Below, one piece after another: positions 16,164-24,203 of a stretch of 64,000 nucleotides of DNA. The notes below the pieces were generated by a model, which was not told where the DNA came from, searched no databases, and saw only the letters and a list, made by a program, of their open reading frames with translations. The translations under genes were made by a program, and so were the position numbers. The stretch lies in assembly GCA_946222885.1 (NCBI GenBank), contig CAMIAK010000003.1, forward strand, positions 62,001 through 126,000. The letters are read 5' to 3'. The stretch is from an uncultured Nesterenkonia sp. GTDB lineage: Bacteria; Actinomycetota; Actinomycetes; Actinomycetales; Micrococcaceae. Within the stretch, counting starts at the first letter, position 1. Each line of letters begins with the position of its first letter.

Positions 16164-16879
16164 CAGTAGCTCCCCGCGTTGTCGGTGGTGAAGTGATAGA
16201 GCTGACGGGCTGAGCCGTAGCGGGTGTAGTCGGCGGTGCTGTCCTGCGTGTAGCCGGCGGCCTCGAGCAGCTCGCGCAGCTCCGCGTGGTGCTCCTCGCG
16301 CATCTCCTTGGGCGTGCAGTCCGCGCCCAGCGAGGCAACCTCGCCCCGCACGTAGATCCGGGCCTCGTAGATGGAGTCGCCGAGCGCGTCCCCGGCGTCC
16401 CCACGGACCACCAGCCGTCCGGCCTGGGCCATGAACGCGCTCATGTGCCCGATGCTGCCGCCGACCACGATGTCCACGCCCTTCATCGAGATCCCGCAGC
16501 GGGCCGCGGCGTCGCCGTCGACCACCAGCAGCCCGCCGTGGGCGGTGGCGGCCGCGGACTGGGAGGCGTTGCCCTGCACATGGACGCGGCCGGACATCAT
16601 GTTCTCCGCCACCCCGACCCCGGCGTTGCCGGTGATGGTGATGGAGGCGCGCTTGTTCATGCCCGCGGCGTAGTAGCCCACATGGCCTTCCACGGTGATC
16701 TCGGCCGCGGCGTCGATTCCGGCGGCCACCGCATGGGCGCCCCGCGGATTCGTGATGGTGATCGGCCCGGTGAGCTCCGGGGCGTGCAGCGCCCGGTTGA
16801 CCTCCCGCAGGGAGACTTCTGCCAGGTCGTAGACGGTGTCGGTCGTGGGATTCGTGTCGGTGCCGGGGGCGGTGCTCAC
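16163..16879 (-). CDS. GXGXG-domain protein, glutamate synthase alpha C-terminal domain (MgsB/GlxC-like)
   Basis: 238 residues forming the right-handed beta-helix that ends GltB. The repeating GXGXG pattern is clear: HVGYYAAGMNKRA, GNAGVGVAENMMSG, GGSIGHMSAFMAQAG and GDAGDALGDSIYEA. In complete glutamate synthases this domain supports the channel between amidotransferase and synthase sites. The gene overlaps the GATase gene by 4 bp and the synthase gene by 1 bp. The C-terminal 50 residues, beyond the helix, are specific to this stand-alone subfamily. Confidence 0.88.
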   Translation of the reverse strand: MSTAPGTDTNPTTDTVYDLAEVSLREVNRALHAPELTGPITITNPRGAHAVAAGIDAAAEITVEGHVGYYAAGMNKRASITITGNAGVGVAENMMSGRVHVQGNASQSAAATAHGGLLVVDGDAAARCGISMKGVDIVVGGSIGHMSAFMAQAGRLVVRGDAGDALGDSIYEARIYVRGEVASLGADCTPKEMREEHHAELRELLEAAGYTQDSTADYTRYGSARQLYHFTTDNAGSY

Positions 16880-17823
16880 GCGGGCACTCCTTCCTTGGGG
16901 CCGGCCTGCGCCGCAGCGTTCTGCGGATCGCGCGACCAGGCATAGATCCGGTTCGGGTCGGGCTCATAGAGCCGGGCGTCCTCGATGCCGGGCAGCTCGG
17001 TCAGCGCCCGGTACTCGGAGGCCATGGCCACCCAGTCCTCGGTCTCGGCGATCACCGCCAGCTTGCAGGCGATGGCATCGCGGACCACGGCGAAGGAGTC
17101 CCGGTCGGACACAAGCAGCGTGTAGAAGCCGTCGAACTCCCCGGAGAGCGAGTGCACGGCCTCCTCCACGGAGGCCCCTGCGGCCATCTGATCGGCGATG
17201 AACCGGGCTCCGACCTCGGTGTCGTTCTCCGAGTCGAACTCGATGCCCTTGCGCAGCAGTTCGCGCCGGATGGTCGCGTGGTTGGAGAAGGAGCCGTTGT
17301 GCACCATGCACTGGCCGTCTCCGACCGCGTAGGGGTGGCAGCCGCCGGGGGTGACCGCGGATTCGGTGGCCATGCGGGTGTGCCCCACACCCTGCCAGCC
17401 CTGGGCCTTCGGCAGACCGTAGGCCTCGGCGAGGTCACGGGGGTGGCCCACGCCCTTGAGCACGGCCAGGTCCTGGCCGAAGCCGGTGATCAGGGCCTCC
17501 GGGCATGCCTGGGACACCGCCGACTTCAGGGCGTCGACGTCGAGCTCGGCGCTGACCAGCTGGGTCTCCCCGCCGCGGGCCACGGTGACCGGGGCACCGG
17601 TGCGGGTGGCCAGCTCCTGGGCCAGCTCCTGGTCTCCCCACCCCGACTTCAGCACGGAGACGGTCACGCTTCCCGGCGGTGACCAGGTGGGGTCACCGTA
17701 GACGGCGACGCCGGCCGAATCGGCGCCGCGCTCCTCCATCTCGCAGAGCATGGAGGTCAGCAGCTCGCCGAGCCGGGGGTACAGCTCGGGATTGCGCAGG
17801 TGCAGTCCAACGATTCCACACAT
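16876..17823 (-). CDS. Class II glutamine amidotransferase subunit (MgsA/GlxB-like)
   Basis: A 315-residue Ntn-type glutaminase domain. It begins MCGIVGLHLR, so the nucleophilic Cys is exposed after Met removal. GVGHTRMATES and HNGSFSNHATIRREL are the conserved glutamine-binding blocks. It would release ammonia or methylamine from glutamine or gamma-glutamylmethylamide and hand it to the synthase subunit. The order glutamine-synthetase-like, GATase, GXGXG, FMN synthase is the order gmaS-mgsA-mgsB-mgsC known from N-methylglutamate-pathway methylotrophs. Rhizobial glxBCD is the other named relative. Confidence 0.88.
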   Translation of the reverse strand: MCGIVGLHLRNPELYPRLGELLTSMLCEMEERGADSAGVAVYGDPTWSPPGSVTVSVLKSGWGDQELAQELATRTGAPVTVARGGETQLVSAELDVDALKSAVSQACPEALITGFGQDLAVLKGVGHPRDLAEAYGLPKAQGWQGVGHTRMATESAVTPGGCHPYAVGDGQCMVHNGSFSNHATIRRELLRKGIEFDSENDTEVGARFIADQMAAGASVEEAVHSLSGEFDGFYTLLVSDRDSFAVVRDAIACKLAVIAETEDWVAMASEYRALTELPGIEDARLYEPDPNRIYAWSRDPQNAAAQAGPKEGVPA

Positions 17824-17860
17824 GGCGGGTCCTTTCGATCAGGCCTTCGCGGGCGGGTTT

Positions 17861-19189
17861 CTACAGGGCGGTGAGGTAGCGCTCGATCTCCCAGTCGGTG
17901 ACCTGAGCGTGGTACTCATAGAACTCTTCTCGTTTGAGCTTGGTGTAGTAGGCGCTGACGTCCGGGTTCACGGCGCCGAGCACGTCCAGGACCGTCTGGT
18001 CGGCCTCCAGCGCCTCCACTGCGTCCATCAGGGTCAGCGGCAGTTTGGGGGCGTCCTCGCGCTTGTCCCCGGGGGTGCCGGGGTCGGTCTTCTTCCCGAT
18101 GCCGTCCAGCCCGGCGCCGATGAGGGCGGCAGCGGCCAGGTAGGGGTTGGCGGAGCCGTCGCCGCCGCGCAGCTCCACGCGCTGGTCGTCCGGGACCCGG
18201 ATGTAATGGGTGCGGTCGTTGCCGCCGTAGGTTGCGGTGCGCGGGGCCCAGGAGGCGCCCGAGGTGGTGGCCACCGCGCCGGTGCGCTTATAGGAGTTGA
18301 CCGTGGGGGCCAGCAGGGCCTGCAGGGCGGCGGCATGCTCCAGCAGCCCGCCCACGAAGTGGTAGGCGTCCGGGGAGAGGCCCAGCCCGTGGCTGTCCTT
18401 CTTGAGCTCGGCCTTGGTGCCGGGGAAGATCGGCCTGCCCTTGGAGGTCAGGGAGATGTGGAAGTGCAGCCCGGAGCCGGTGCGGTCGGCGAAGGGCTTG
18501 GGCATGAAGGTCGCGATCATCCCGCGCTTCTCGGCGATCATGGTGATCAGATAGCGCAGCGCGACCACGCGGTCGGCGGTGACCAGGGCCTCGTCGTAGT
18601 GGAAGTTCTGCTCGAACTGGCCGTTCCCGTCCTCGTGGTCGTTGGCATAGTTGCCCCAGCCCAGGAGGTTCATCGCCTCCGAGATCTCGGAGAGGTGGCC
18701 GAACATGCGGGTGACCCCGCGGGCGTCGTAGCAGGGCTGGGCGTGGTTGTCGCCGTCATCGGCGGTGACCAGCCTTCCGTCCTCGTCCCGCTTGAGCAGG
18801 AAGTACTCGACCTCGGCGCCCAGATGGGGTTCGAATCCCTTCGCGGCAGCTTTGGCGACCATGTTCTTCAGGATGACCCGCGGGGAGAAGCCCCAGGGCT
18901 CGCCCTCCACATGGGGGTCGCAGTGGACGATGGCCAGCCCCTCGCGGATGAAGGGCACCGGGGTGAAGGAAGAGGCGTCCGGCATCGCCATGATGTCGGG
19001 GTCCTTGGGCTCCTGGCCCATCGCGCCTGCGGCATAGCCGGCGAAGCCGACGCCTTCTTCGACGAGCTGGTCGATCGCCTCGACCGGGACCAGCTTGGCG
19101 CAGGGCTTGCCGTGGAGGTCCACGAAGAGCGCCAGGATGAACTTGGTCTGGTGCTGTTCGGCAAGCTCTTTGAGTGAGGGGGAGGCCAT
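17861..19189 (-). CDS. Type III glutamine synthetase / gamma-glutamylmethylamide synthetase family
   Basis: A 442-residue GS-fold ligase of the GlnT/GmaS group. Conserved blocks include AEVEYFLLKRD, NYANDHEDGNGQFEQNF (in place of the EXXXXQXE of GSI), SGLHFHISL, NSYKRTG and RVELRGGDGSANPYLA. The length fits this subfamily and is shorter than housekeeping GSI. These enzymes ligate glutamate with ammonia or, in methylamine users, with methylamine. Placement as first gene before an mgsABC-like trio argues for an amine other than ammonia. An AAAGG site lies before the ATG. Which amine is used cannot be decided from sequence alone. Confidence 0.88.
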   Translation of the reverse strand: MASPSLKELAEQHQTKFILALFVDLHGKPCAKLVPVEAIDQLVEEGVGFAGYAAGAMGQEPKDPDIMAMPDASSFTPVPFIREGLAIVHCDPHVEGEPWGFSPRVILKNMVAKAAAKGFEPHLGAEVEYFLLKRDEDGRLVTADDGDNHAQPCYDARGVTRMFGHLSEISEAMNLLGWGNYANDHEDGNGQFEQNFHYDEALVTADRVVALRYLITMIAEKRGMIATFMPKPFADRTGSGLHFHISLTSKGRPIFPGTKAELKKDSHGLGLSPDAYHFVGGLLEHAAALQALLAPTVNSYKRTGAVATTSGASWAPRTATYGGNDRTHYIRVPDDQRVELRGGDGSANPYLAAAALIGAGLDGIGKKTDPGTPGDKREDAPKLPLTLMDAVEALEADQTVLDVLGAVNPDVSAYYTKLKREEFYEYHAQVTDWEIERYLTAL

Positions 19190-19329
19190 ACATCAACCTT
19201 TCACTGGCATGAATCAGTGTACACCTGTAGTAAACCCTCCTTATGTTTCAGGGGCGTGAAGGATCAGTCTCGAGCGTGCAAAATCATTCCTCGTGCGAGA
19301 TCCTCACGCGTGTTTTTCGGGCAGGAACG
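19190..19329. promoter_or_regulatory. Upstream region of the gmaS/mgs-like operon
   Basis: This 140-bp stretch is AT-richer than its flanks and must hold the promoter for the minus-strand operon starting at 19189. CACTG (19202-19206) and CAGTG (19215-19219) form a small dyad just before the ribosome-binding site. No operator could be assigned to a specific regulator. Confidence 0.4.
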
Positions 19330-19372
19330 ACGGCGGGGGCCGGGCTGGTCTCCCAGCTCCGGCCCCCGCCGT
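19330..19372 (-). terminator. Strong hairpin after the tautomerase gene
   Basis: ACGGCGGGGGCCGG (19330-19343) and its exact complement (19359-19372) form a 14-bp GC stem with a 15-nt loop, 15 bp beyond the tautomerase stop. It closes the monooxygenase operon and insulates it from the gmaS-like operon. There is no U-tract. Confidence 0.65.
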
Positions 19373-19387
19373 GGTGAGGTGGACGCC

Positions 19388-19579
19388 TCAGGCGTGACGC
19401 TCTGCGATGGTCCTATCGGCTTTGGACCAGTGCGCAGGATCGATCTCCTGAAGGATGACCGTGGTGTTCTCGGGCAGTGCTCCCACATGCTGCTCGGCAG
19501 CCTGATGCAGCGCGGAGATGAAGGAGCGCAGCTGCTCGGGACTGCGCCCTTCAGCGATGGACACCTGGATCAGCGGCAT
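19388..19579 (-). CDS. 4-oxalocrotonate tautomerase-family enzyme
   Basis: 63 residues, the classic size of a 4-OT monomer. After Met removal the chain begins PLIQVSIAEGRSPEQLR, with Pro1 as catalytic base and the beta-alpha-beta start of the tautomerase superfamily. It ends ...ERHA. Family members isomerise enol and keto forms of unsaturated oxo acids in the cytoplasm. It is the last gene of the monooxygenase operon, three bases after the aldehyde dehydrogenase, so it likely isomerises a ring-opened enol or enamine product. Confidence 0.85.
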   Translation of the reverse strand: MPLIQVSIAEGRSPEQLRSFISALHQAAEQHVGALPENTTVILQEIDPAHWSKADRTIAERHA

Positions 19580-19582
19580 GGT

Positions 19583-21094
19583 TCAGCTCCTCATGATGAA
19601 GGGATCGGCGACGGGGCTGTCATCGGTGTTGACCCACACGCTCTTCAGCCGGGTGTACTCCAGCAAGGATTCCATGCCGTGCTCCACCCCGGTGCCGCTG
19701 GACTTGAAGCCCTGGCGGGGGGAGAGCGGGGACATGGCCCGGTAGGTGTTGATCCAGATCGTTCCGGCATCGAGGGCCGCAGCCATGCGGTGGGCGCGCC
19801 CCAGGTGTGAGGTCCAGACTCCGGCGGCCAGGCCGAATTCGGTGTCATTGGCCTTCCGGACCACCTCCTCCTCATCATGGAAGGGCATGACCGCGACGAC
19901 GGGGCCGAAGATCTCCTCCCGCACCGAGCGTTGCGTGTTGTCCGCACCGGTGAGGATGGTGGGTGAGTAGAAGTATCCCGGAAGGTCGGTCTGCGGACGC
20001 GTGCCGCCGCTGCGGACCTCAAGGCCCTCCTGTTCAGCGAGCCGCACGTAGTAGTCCACCTTGGAGAGCTGATCCTCGAAGGCCAGCGGGCCGAGTTCGG
20101 TCTCGTCCTTCAGCGGATCACCGATGTGGATGCTCTCAGCGCGGTCGGCGACGGCGGAGAGCAGCTCCTCATAGACAGAGGCATGGGCGAAGACCCGGCT
20201 TCCTGCGATGCAGGTCTGGCCGGCTGCGGCGAAGATTCCCGCGACGATCCCCATGGCTGCATTGTGCAGATCAGCATCGTCGAAGACGATCTGCGGACTC
20301 TTGCCTCCCAGCTCCAGAGTGCTGCCGATGAACCGGGAGCCGGCTGCGGCACCGATGGCGGAACCGGTGCCGGTGGATCCGGTGAAGGAGAGCTTGGCGA
20401 TGTCCGGATGATCCACCAGGGCCGCGCCGGCATCCTTGCCGTATCCGGTGACCACGTTGAAGACGCCGTCGGGGAAGCCCGCTGCCGAAGCCAGCTCCGC
20501 CAGACGCAGGACAGAGCGGGAGGTGTATTCGGAAGGCTTGACCACGATGGTGTTTCCGGTGGCGATGGCCGGCGCCAGCTTGGACACGGTCAGCGTCAGC
20601 GGGGAGTTCCACGGCGTGATGGCCCCGACCACCCCGAGCGGCTCGCGCAGTGTGTAGTTGAGGATGGCGGTGTTGGACGCGGGGATCTGCTCACCATGGA
20701 GCTTGTCCGCAGCACCGGCGTAGTAGTAGAGATACTCCGGCAACGTGGCCATCTGGCCACGCATCTCACGCAGCAGCTTGCCGTTGTCCTGTGATTCGAG
20801 CACCGCCAGCTCTTCGGCATGCTCCTCGACCTGAGCTGCCAGGGCGCGGAGCAGATGACCTCGCTTGGTCGCACTGAGGCTGCGCCAAGAAGGTGCTTCG
20901 AAAGCACGTCGGGCGGCGGCGACCGCGGCTTCGACATCAGCAGCGGTACCTTTGGCCGCCTCGTAGAGGACTTCGAGGGTGGCGGGACTGCTGCTGGCGA
21001 AGTATTCACCGGACACCGGAGACACGTGCTGACCTCCGATGAAGTGGCCGAGCCGCTCAGGGATCCCGGTGGTAGGAGGAGTGTGGGGCGTCAT
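19583..21094 (-). CDS. NAD(P)-dependent aldehyde dehydrogenase
   Basis: A 503-residue ALDH. It shows GAITPWNSPLTLTVSKLAPA for the cofactor fold, FTGSTGTGSAIG, ELGGKSPQIVF with the general-base Glu, and GQTCIAGSR with the catalytic Cys. The sequence style is close to the betaine-aldehyde/hydroxymuconic-semialdehyde group. Its start overlaps the hydrolase stop by 4 bp (ATGA). In the operon it would oxidise a semialdehyde from ring opening; this is distinct from the SSADH-like enzyme at 27.7 kb, so the pathway has two aldehyde-oxidising steps. Confidence 0.88.
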   Translation of the reverse strand: MTPHTPPTTGIPERLGHFIGGQHVSPVSGEYFASSSPATLEVLYEAAKGTAADVEAAVAAARRAFEAPSWRSLSATKRGHLLRALAAQVEEHAEELAVLESQDNGKLLREMRGQMATLPEYLYYYAGAADKLHGEQIPASNTAILNYTLREPLGVVGAITPWNSPLTLTVSKLAPAIATGNTIVVKPSEYTSRSVLRLAELASAAGFPDGVFNVVTGYGKDAGAALVDHPDIAKLSFTGSTGTGSAIGAAAGSRFIGSTLELGGKSPQIVFDDADLHNAAMGIVAGIFAAAGQTCIAGSRVFAHASVYEELLSAVADRAESIHIGDPLKDETELGPLAFEDQLSKVDYYVRLAEQEGLEVRSGGTRPQTDLPGYFYSPTILTGADNTQRSVREEIFGPVVAVMPFHDEEEVVRKANDTEFGLAAGVWTSHLGRAHRMAAALDAGTIWINTYRAMSPLSPRQGFKSSGTGVEHGMESLLEYTRLKSVWVNTDDSPVADPFIMRS

Positions 21095-21858
21095 GATGCA
21101 CCTGCCTGTGTGGAGAGGAAATCGATGATGTGTCGGCTGAGGATGTCCGGTTCCTGAACGGGGAACATATGCCGCACCCCAGGGATCACCACGGCGGCGG
21201 CTCCGGGAATCGCATGAGCGAGTCGGTGTGTCATCTCTGGAGTGGAGCCGGGGTCCTCCGACCCCGTGATCGCCAGAGTGGGCACCTCGATCTCTCCGAG
21301 CAGGGGATTGATCTCGGCGTCCGCTGTGGCGAAGACGCGGTAGGCGTTGAGGTAGGAAGCTGTGTCGTTGGCCAGAAGCACCTGGCGGGTCTGTTCGACC
21401 ACCGCAGGGCTTGTCCGCAGAGACCCTTCTTCGGTGGGGAACCAGCGCTCCAACGCGGCGGAGGCGCTGGCCCGGAAATCCTGGGCCGCAACCCCCAAAC
21501 GCCGCAGTACCGCCTCTCGCTCCTCTTCGGTCCGGCGGCAGACCGAGCTGACGCAGATCAGGCTGCTGACCCTCTCCGCGTGGTGGTAGGCGATGTGCTG
21601 GGCGACCATCGCGCCGAGGGAGAAGCCCAGCAGGTGGCTGCGTGGAGGCAGCCTCCGGACGATGTCCCCGGCCATCTCTGCCAGGGACGTCTCCTGGGTC
21701 AGGGGAGGCCGGGACCCGTGGCCCGGGAGGTCCAGCGTCAGGACCTCCCGGGAGTCACGGACGCGGTGAGCCGCCAGAAACGGCTCCCACATGCTGCTGT
21801 CCAGTCCCACCCCATGAAGCAGGACCAGTGGAGTGCGGGGACCGGACATCGGGATCAT
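21091..21858 (-). CDS. Alpha/beta hydrolase
   Basis: 255 residues with the alpha/beta-hydrolase fold: VLLHGVGLDSSMW (oxyanion loop), the nucleophile elbow GFSLGAMV (Ser about 98), a late TGSEDPGS acid region and the catalytic His in IPGVRHMFPVQEP. It resembles 3-oxoadipate enol-lactonases, RutD and related C-C/C-N or lactone hydrolases. It overlaps both neighbours by ATGA. In the operon it probably cleaves an enol-lactone, an N-formyl enamine or another product of ring opening. Confidence 0.85.
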   Translation of the reverse strand: MIPMSGPRTPLVLLHGVGLDSSMWEPFLAAHRVRDSREVLTLDLPGHGSRPPLTQETSLAEMAGDIVRRLPPRSHLLGFSLGAMVAQHIAYHHAERVSSLICVSSVCRRTEEEREAVLRRLGVAAQDFRASASAALERWFPTEEGSLRTSPAVVEQTRQVLLANDTASYLNAYRVFATADAEINPLLGEIEVPTLAITGSEDPGSTPEMTHRLAHAIPGAAAVVIPGVRHMFPVQEPDILSRHIIDFLSTQAGAS

Positions 21859-22406
21859 GCCTCCGTGCTCAGCGGGGCCAGCCGCTGCTGGGGTCGGCCC
21901 TGCGAAGCGGCGGCGAGGGCGATGATGATCTCGTCAGGGTGAGGAGCGTCGGCGAGACGGACCTCGACACTCTGATGGTGGGAGCGGATGGTGGCATCGG
22001 TGATGTGCTTCAGCGGGATGTCGAAGACGGTTCCGGCGGCGGCGCGCTTCTCCACCGCAGGCAGCAGTGTCGTCGCCTCAGCCGCCTGGCGAAAGTGGTC
22101 TCCGAACTTCAGCGTGTGGATCAGCGCAGAGCCATGTTCGATCTCTCCGTTCAGGCCGACGATGCCGGCCTTCCCGTATGCCTCCGCCGGACCGCCCAGA
22201 GCCTCCATGACACGGGGGGCGAGGAGGGCTCCCACTTCGGAGGCAGTCGCTTCGATGCCCGGGGCCAGGTCCTCCACGAACCCTTCTCCTGCCCAAGGGT
22301 TCTCGATGACAGCAGCCACGATCGCCACGCGGGCCTGGGGTTCGACGGGGCGGCCGCCCTCCAGAAGAGTCTCTTCCACGATGGTGGATATGCGACGGAG
22401 CTTCAT
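21855..22406 (-). CDS. DUF1185 / AA_synth-family protein, copy A
   Basis: 183 residues of Pfam AA_synth (DUF1185). Features shared with its neighbour: a (T/V)xxE(T/Q)(L/I)LxEGG N-terminal motif, ENPWAGEG, GKAGIVGLNGEIEHGSALIHT, an AAGTVFDIP block, and a C-terminal RLADAPHPDEIIIALA. The biochemical role of the family is not established; its name comes from structural resemblance to amino-acid biosynthetic proteins. It is translationally coupled to both neighbours by ATGA overlaps. The two tandem paralogues, about one third identical by eye, probably form a heteromer. Confidence 0.8.
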   Translation of the reverse strand: MKLRRISTIVEETLLEGGRPVEPQARVAIVAAVIENPWAGEGFVEDLAPGIEATASEVGALLAPRVMEALGGPAEAYGKAGIVGLNGEIEHGSALIHTLKFGDHFRQAAEATTLLPAVEKRAAAGTVFDIPLKHITDATIRSHHQSVEVRLADAPHPDEIIIALAAASQGRPQQRLAPLSTEA

Positions 22407-23038
22407 GACGTTCTCTCTTTCTCTAATTTCTCTAGGGTGGATGAGGTGACCTCGGGGTCCGAGCTGCGATCGCCGATGCGGGCGTGCGGCCGCGGACCTG
22501 TGGAGACCGCCAGGACCACGGCGATCTCATCGGGACGGGGAGCATCAGGGATCCGCACATTGACCGTCTGGTAGTAGTCGCGGGTGGCGGCGGCGGTCTT
22601 GTGCCACATGGGGACGGAGAGGCTCTCTCCAGCCGTGGCGCGTTCGTCGCTGAAGCAGATGATCGAGCTGCCCTCGGTGTATTCCCGCACGAGGTTGCCG
22701 AAGTACGGTGTGTGCACCAGGGCGCCCCCGTGCTCGTACTCGCCGCCGAGCCCGATCAGAGCTGCCTTGCCGAAGGCACAGACGCTGCCGGCGCCCCCGG
22801 CCCGCTCCAGCACACGATCTGCCAACAGCGTGGCCACCGTGGGCGCGGTCCGTGCGGAGCCCGGGGTGAGGTCCTCATCGGTTCCGGTTCCCAGCCATGG
22901 GTTCCGCAGCACTGCGGCTGCCCAGATCTGAGTGACGGAGCGGCCGGAGGGAGCCCCTCCTTCCATGAGGATCTCCTGCTCGGCGGTGACGACCTTCCGG
23001 ATGTGGAGATCACGCAACGGGAGGGAGGTGTCAGTCAA
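22403..23038 (-). CDS. DUF1185 / AA_synth-family protein, copy B
   Basis: 211 residues, paralogous to the downstream gene: VTAEQEILMEGG, RNPWLGTGTDEDL, GKAALIGLGGEYEHGGALVHT and PDAPRPDEIAVVLA align with copy A. It carries about 25 additional C-terminal residues rich in charge. The apparent start is TTG at 23038, inside the end of the monooxygenase gene, implying translational coupling; a downstream TTG is possible. The conserved charged GxxEHG(S/G)ALxHT block in both copies suggests a catalytic or metal site with Glu and His. Function unknown. Confidence 0.78.
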   Translation of the reverse strand: MTDTSLPLRDLHIRKVVTAEQEILMEGGAPSGRSVTQIWAAAVLRNPWLGTGTDEDLTPGSARTAPTVATLLADRVLERAGGAGSVCAFGKAALIGLGGEYEHGGALVHTPYFGNLVREYTEGSSIICFSDERATAGESLSVPMWHKTAAATRDYYQTVNVRIPDAPRPDEIAVVLAVSTGPRPHARIGDRSSDPEVTSSTLEKLEKERTS

Positions 23039-24152
23039 AGTGCGGCTTCACTTTCTCCGAGAAGAGCTGGAGGCTCTTCATGGCGTTCTCATGCTTGAGC
23101 CCGGGGTGGGTGGTCCAGAGCATCATGTGCTCCAGGTTGACCTCACTCTGCAGCTCACGGATCTTCTCCGTGACGTACTCCGGGGTGCCGACCAGCTGGT
23201 TGCGGTCCCAGAGGAAGTCGAAGTCGAGAGTCTGGTCCGTCAGCTCCTCGCCCTCCTCCATGAGGTTGCTGAGGCCGCGCCAATGGGTGACCCACTGGTA
23301 GGTGTTCATCACGGCCTCTTCGAACTCTCCACGGGCCTGCTCCATGGAGTCGGCCACATAGACGTCTCTCACCAGCGCGATGCCTTCGCCCAGCGGAACG
23401 TCACGGCCCTGTGCCTCGGAGGCCTTCTGCTGGTAAAGCTCGAAACGGCCCTTCAGCGCGGAGACCGGGGGAAGCCAGAAGATCGCCTGGATCCCTTCCT
23501 GCGCGGCCTTGGCGATGGACGGAGGCGAGTCGATGACCTGCCAGAGCGCCGGGCCGCCCTCCTGAAGCGGAGCGGGGACCACCTGGAGCTTGGTGATCTC
23601 CCCGTTCTCATCGGTGAACTCAGGGGTGGCGGGTGACAGCGGGTGGTTCCACTTCACCCCGGGCGCCGGGAACTCGAAGAACTCACCCTTATGGCTGAAG
23701 AACTCTCCGGTCCAGGACTTCTTCAGGATCTCCACGATCTCTTCGAACAGGGCGCGGTTCTTCTTCTGGTCACGCGGGTCTGCCGCCGGGTTCAGGTTCA
23801 GCGCCTCGCGGCCGTAGAGGCCACGTCCGACGCCGACCTCCAGCCGGCCGTCGGAGAGCTGGTCCAACATGGCGAGGTCCTCCGCCAGGCGGATGGGATG
23901 CCAGAAGGTGGCGATGGCAGCGGCCTGCCCGATGCGCAGGGTCGAGGTGTGGGCAGCGATGTCCACACCCATCAGCACCGGGTTGGGCGTCAGCTCCTGG
24001 CCTTCGTGGCCGAAGTGGTGCTCGGTGTACCAGGCCGACCAGAAGCCGTACTTCTCGGCGGTGACGGCGTACTCCCGGGCATCCTCGAGGTGCTTCCGGT
24101 AGTTGGCGAGGTCGCCGGGGGCTCCCATGCCGTGAAAGACGGAAAACCGCAT
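23031..24152 (-). CDS. Luciferase-like (LLM class) flavin-dependent monooxygenase
   Basis: A 373-residue TIM-barrel protein of the bacterial-luciferase superfamily, recognised by WSAWYTEHHFGHEG, RIGQAAAIATFWHPIRLAEDLAMLDQLSDGRLEVGVGRGLYGRE and LVGTPEYVTEKIREL. It uses reduced flavin supplied by a separate reductase; the fusion encoded divergently at 25.0 kb is the obvious partner. It is the first catabolic gene after the GntR gene, with AGAGAGGA before its ATG. Superfamily members of this size hydroxylate or cleave alkanes, pyrimidines (RutA) and pyridine-type rings. A ring-cleaving role is proposed from the operon content; the substrate is not evident. Confidence 0.87.
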   Translation of the reverse strand: MRFSVFHGMGAPGDLANYRKHLEDAREYAVTAEKYGFWSAWYTEHHFGHEGQELTPNPVLMGVDIAAHTSTLRIGQAAAIATFWHPIRLAEDLAMLDQLSDGRLEVGVGRGLYGREALNLNPAADPRDQKKNRALFEEIVEILKKSWTGEFFSHKGEFFEFPAPGVKWNHPLSPATPEFTDENGEITKLQVVPAPLQEGGPALWQVIDSPPSIAKAAQEGIQAIFWLPPVSALKGRFELYQQKASEAQGRDVPLGEGIALVRDVYVADSMEQARGEFEEAVMNTYQWVTHWRGLSNLMEEGEELTDQTLDFDFLWDRNQLVGTPEYVTEKIRELQSEVNLEHMMLWTTHPGLKHENAMKSLQLFSEKVKPHFD

Positions 24153-24203
24153 TGTTCAGGTCCTCTCTGCGCCTCAAGGGAGGGCGCGGGGTGAAATGTC
24201 GGA

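Noticed and set aside
16876..19189. Glutamate synthase read as a housekeeping GltB
   Set aside because: The domains are split into three genes and no GltD small subunit is present, and a type III glutamine synthetase is in the operon; this matches mgs/glx rather than gltBD.
23031..24152. RutA pyrimidine oxygenase
   Set aside because: No RutB amidohydrolase or RutC RidA-family protein is present, and the N-terminus does not resemble RutA; kept only as a superfamily relative.
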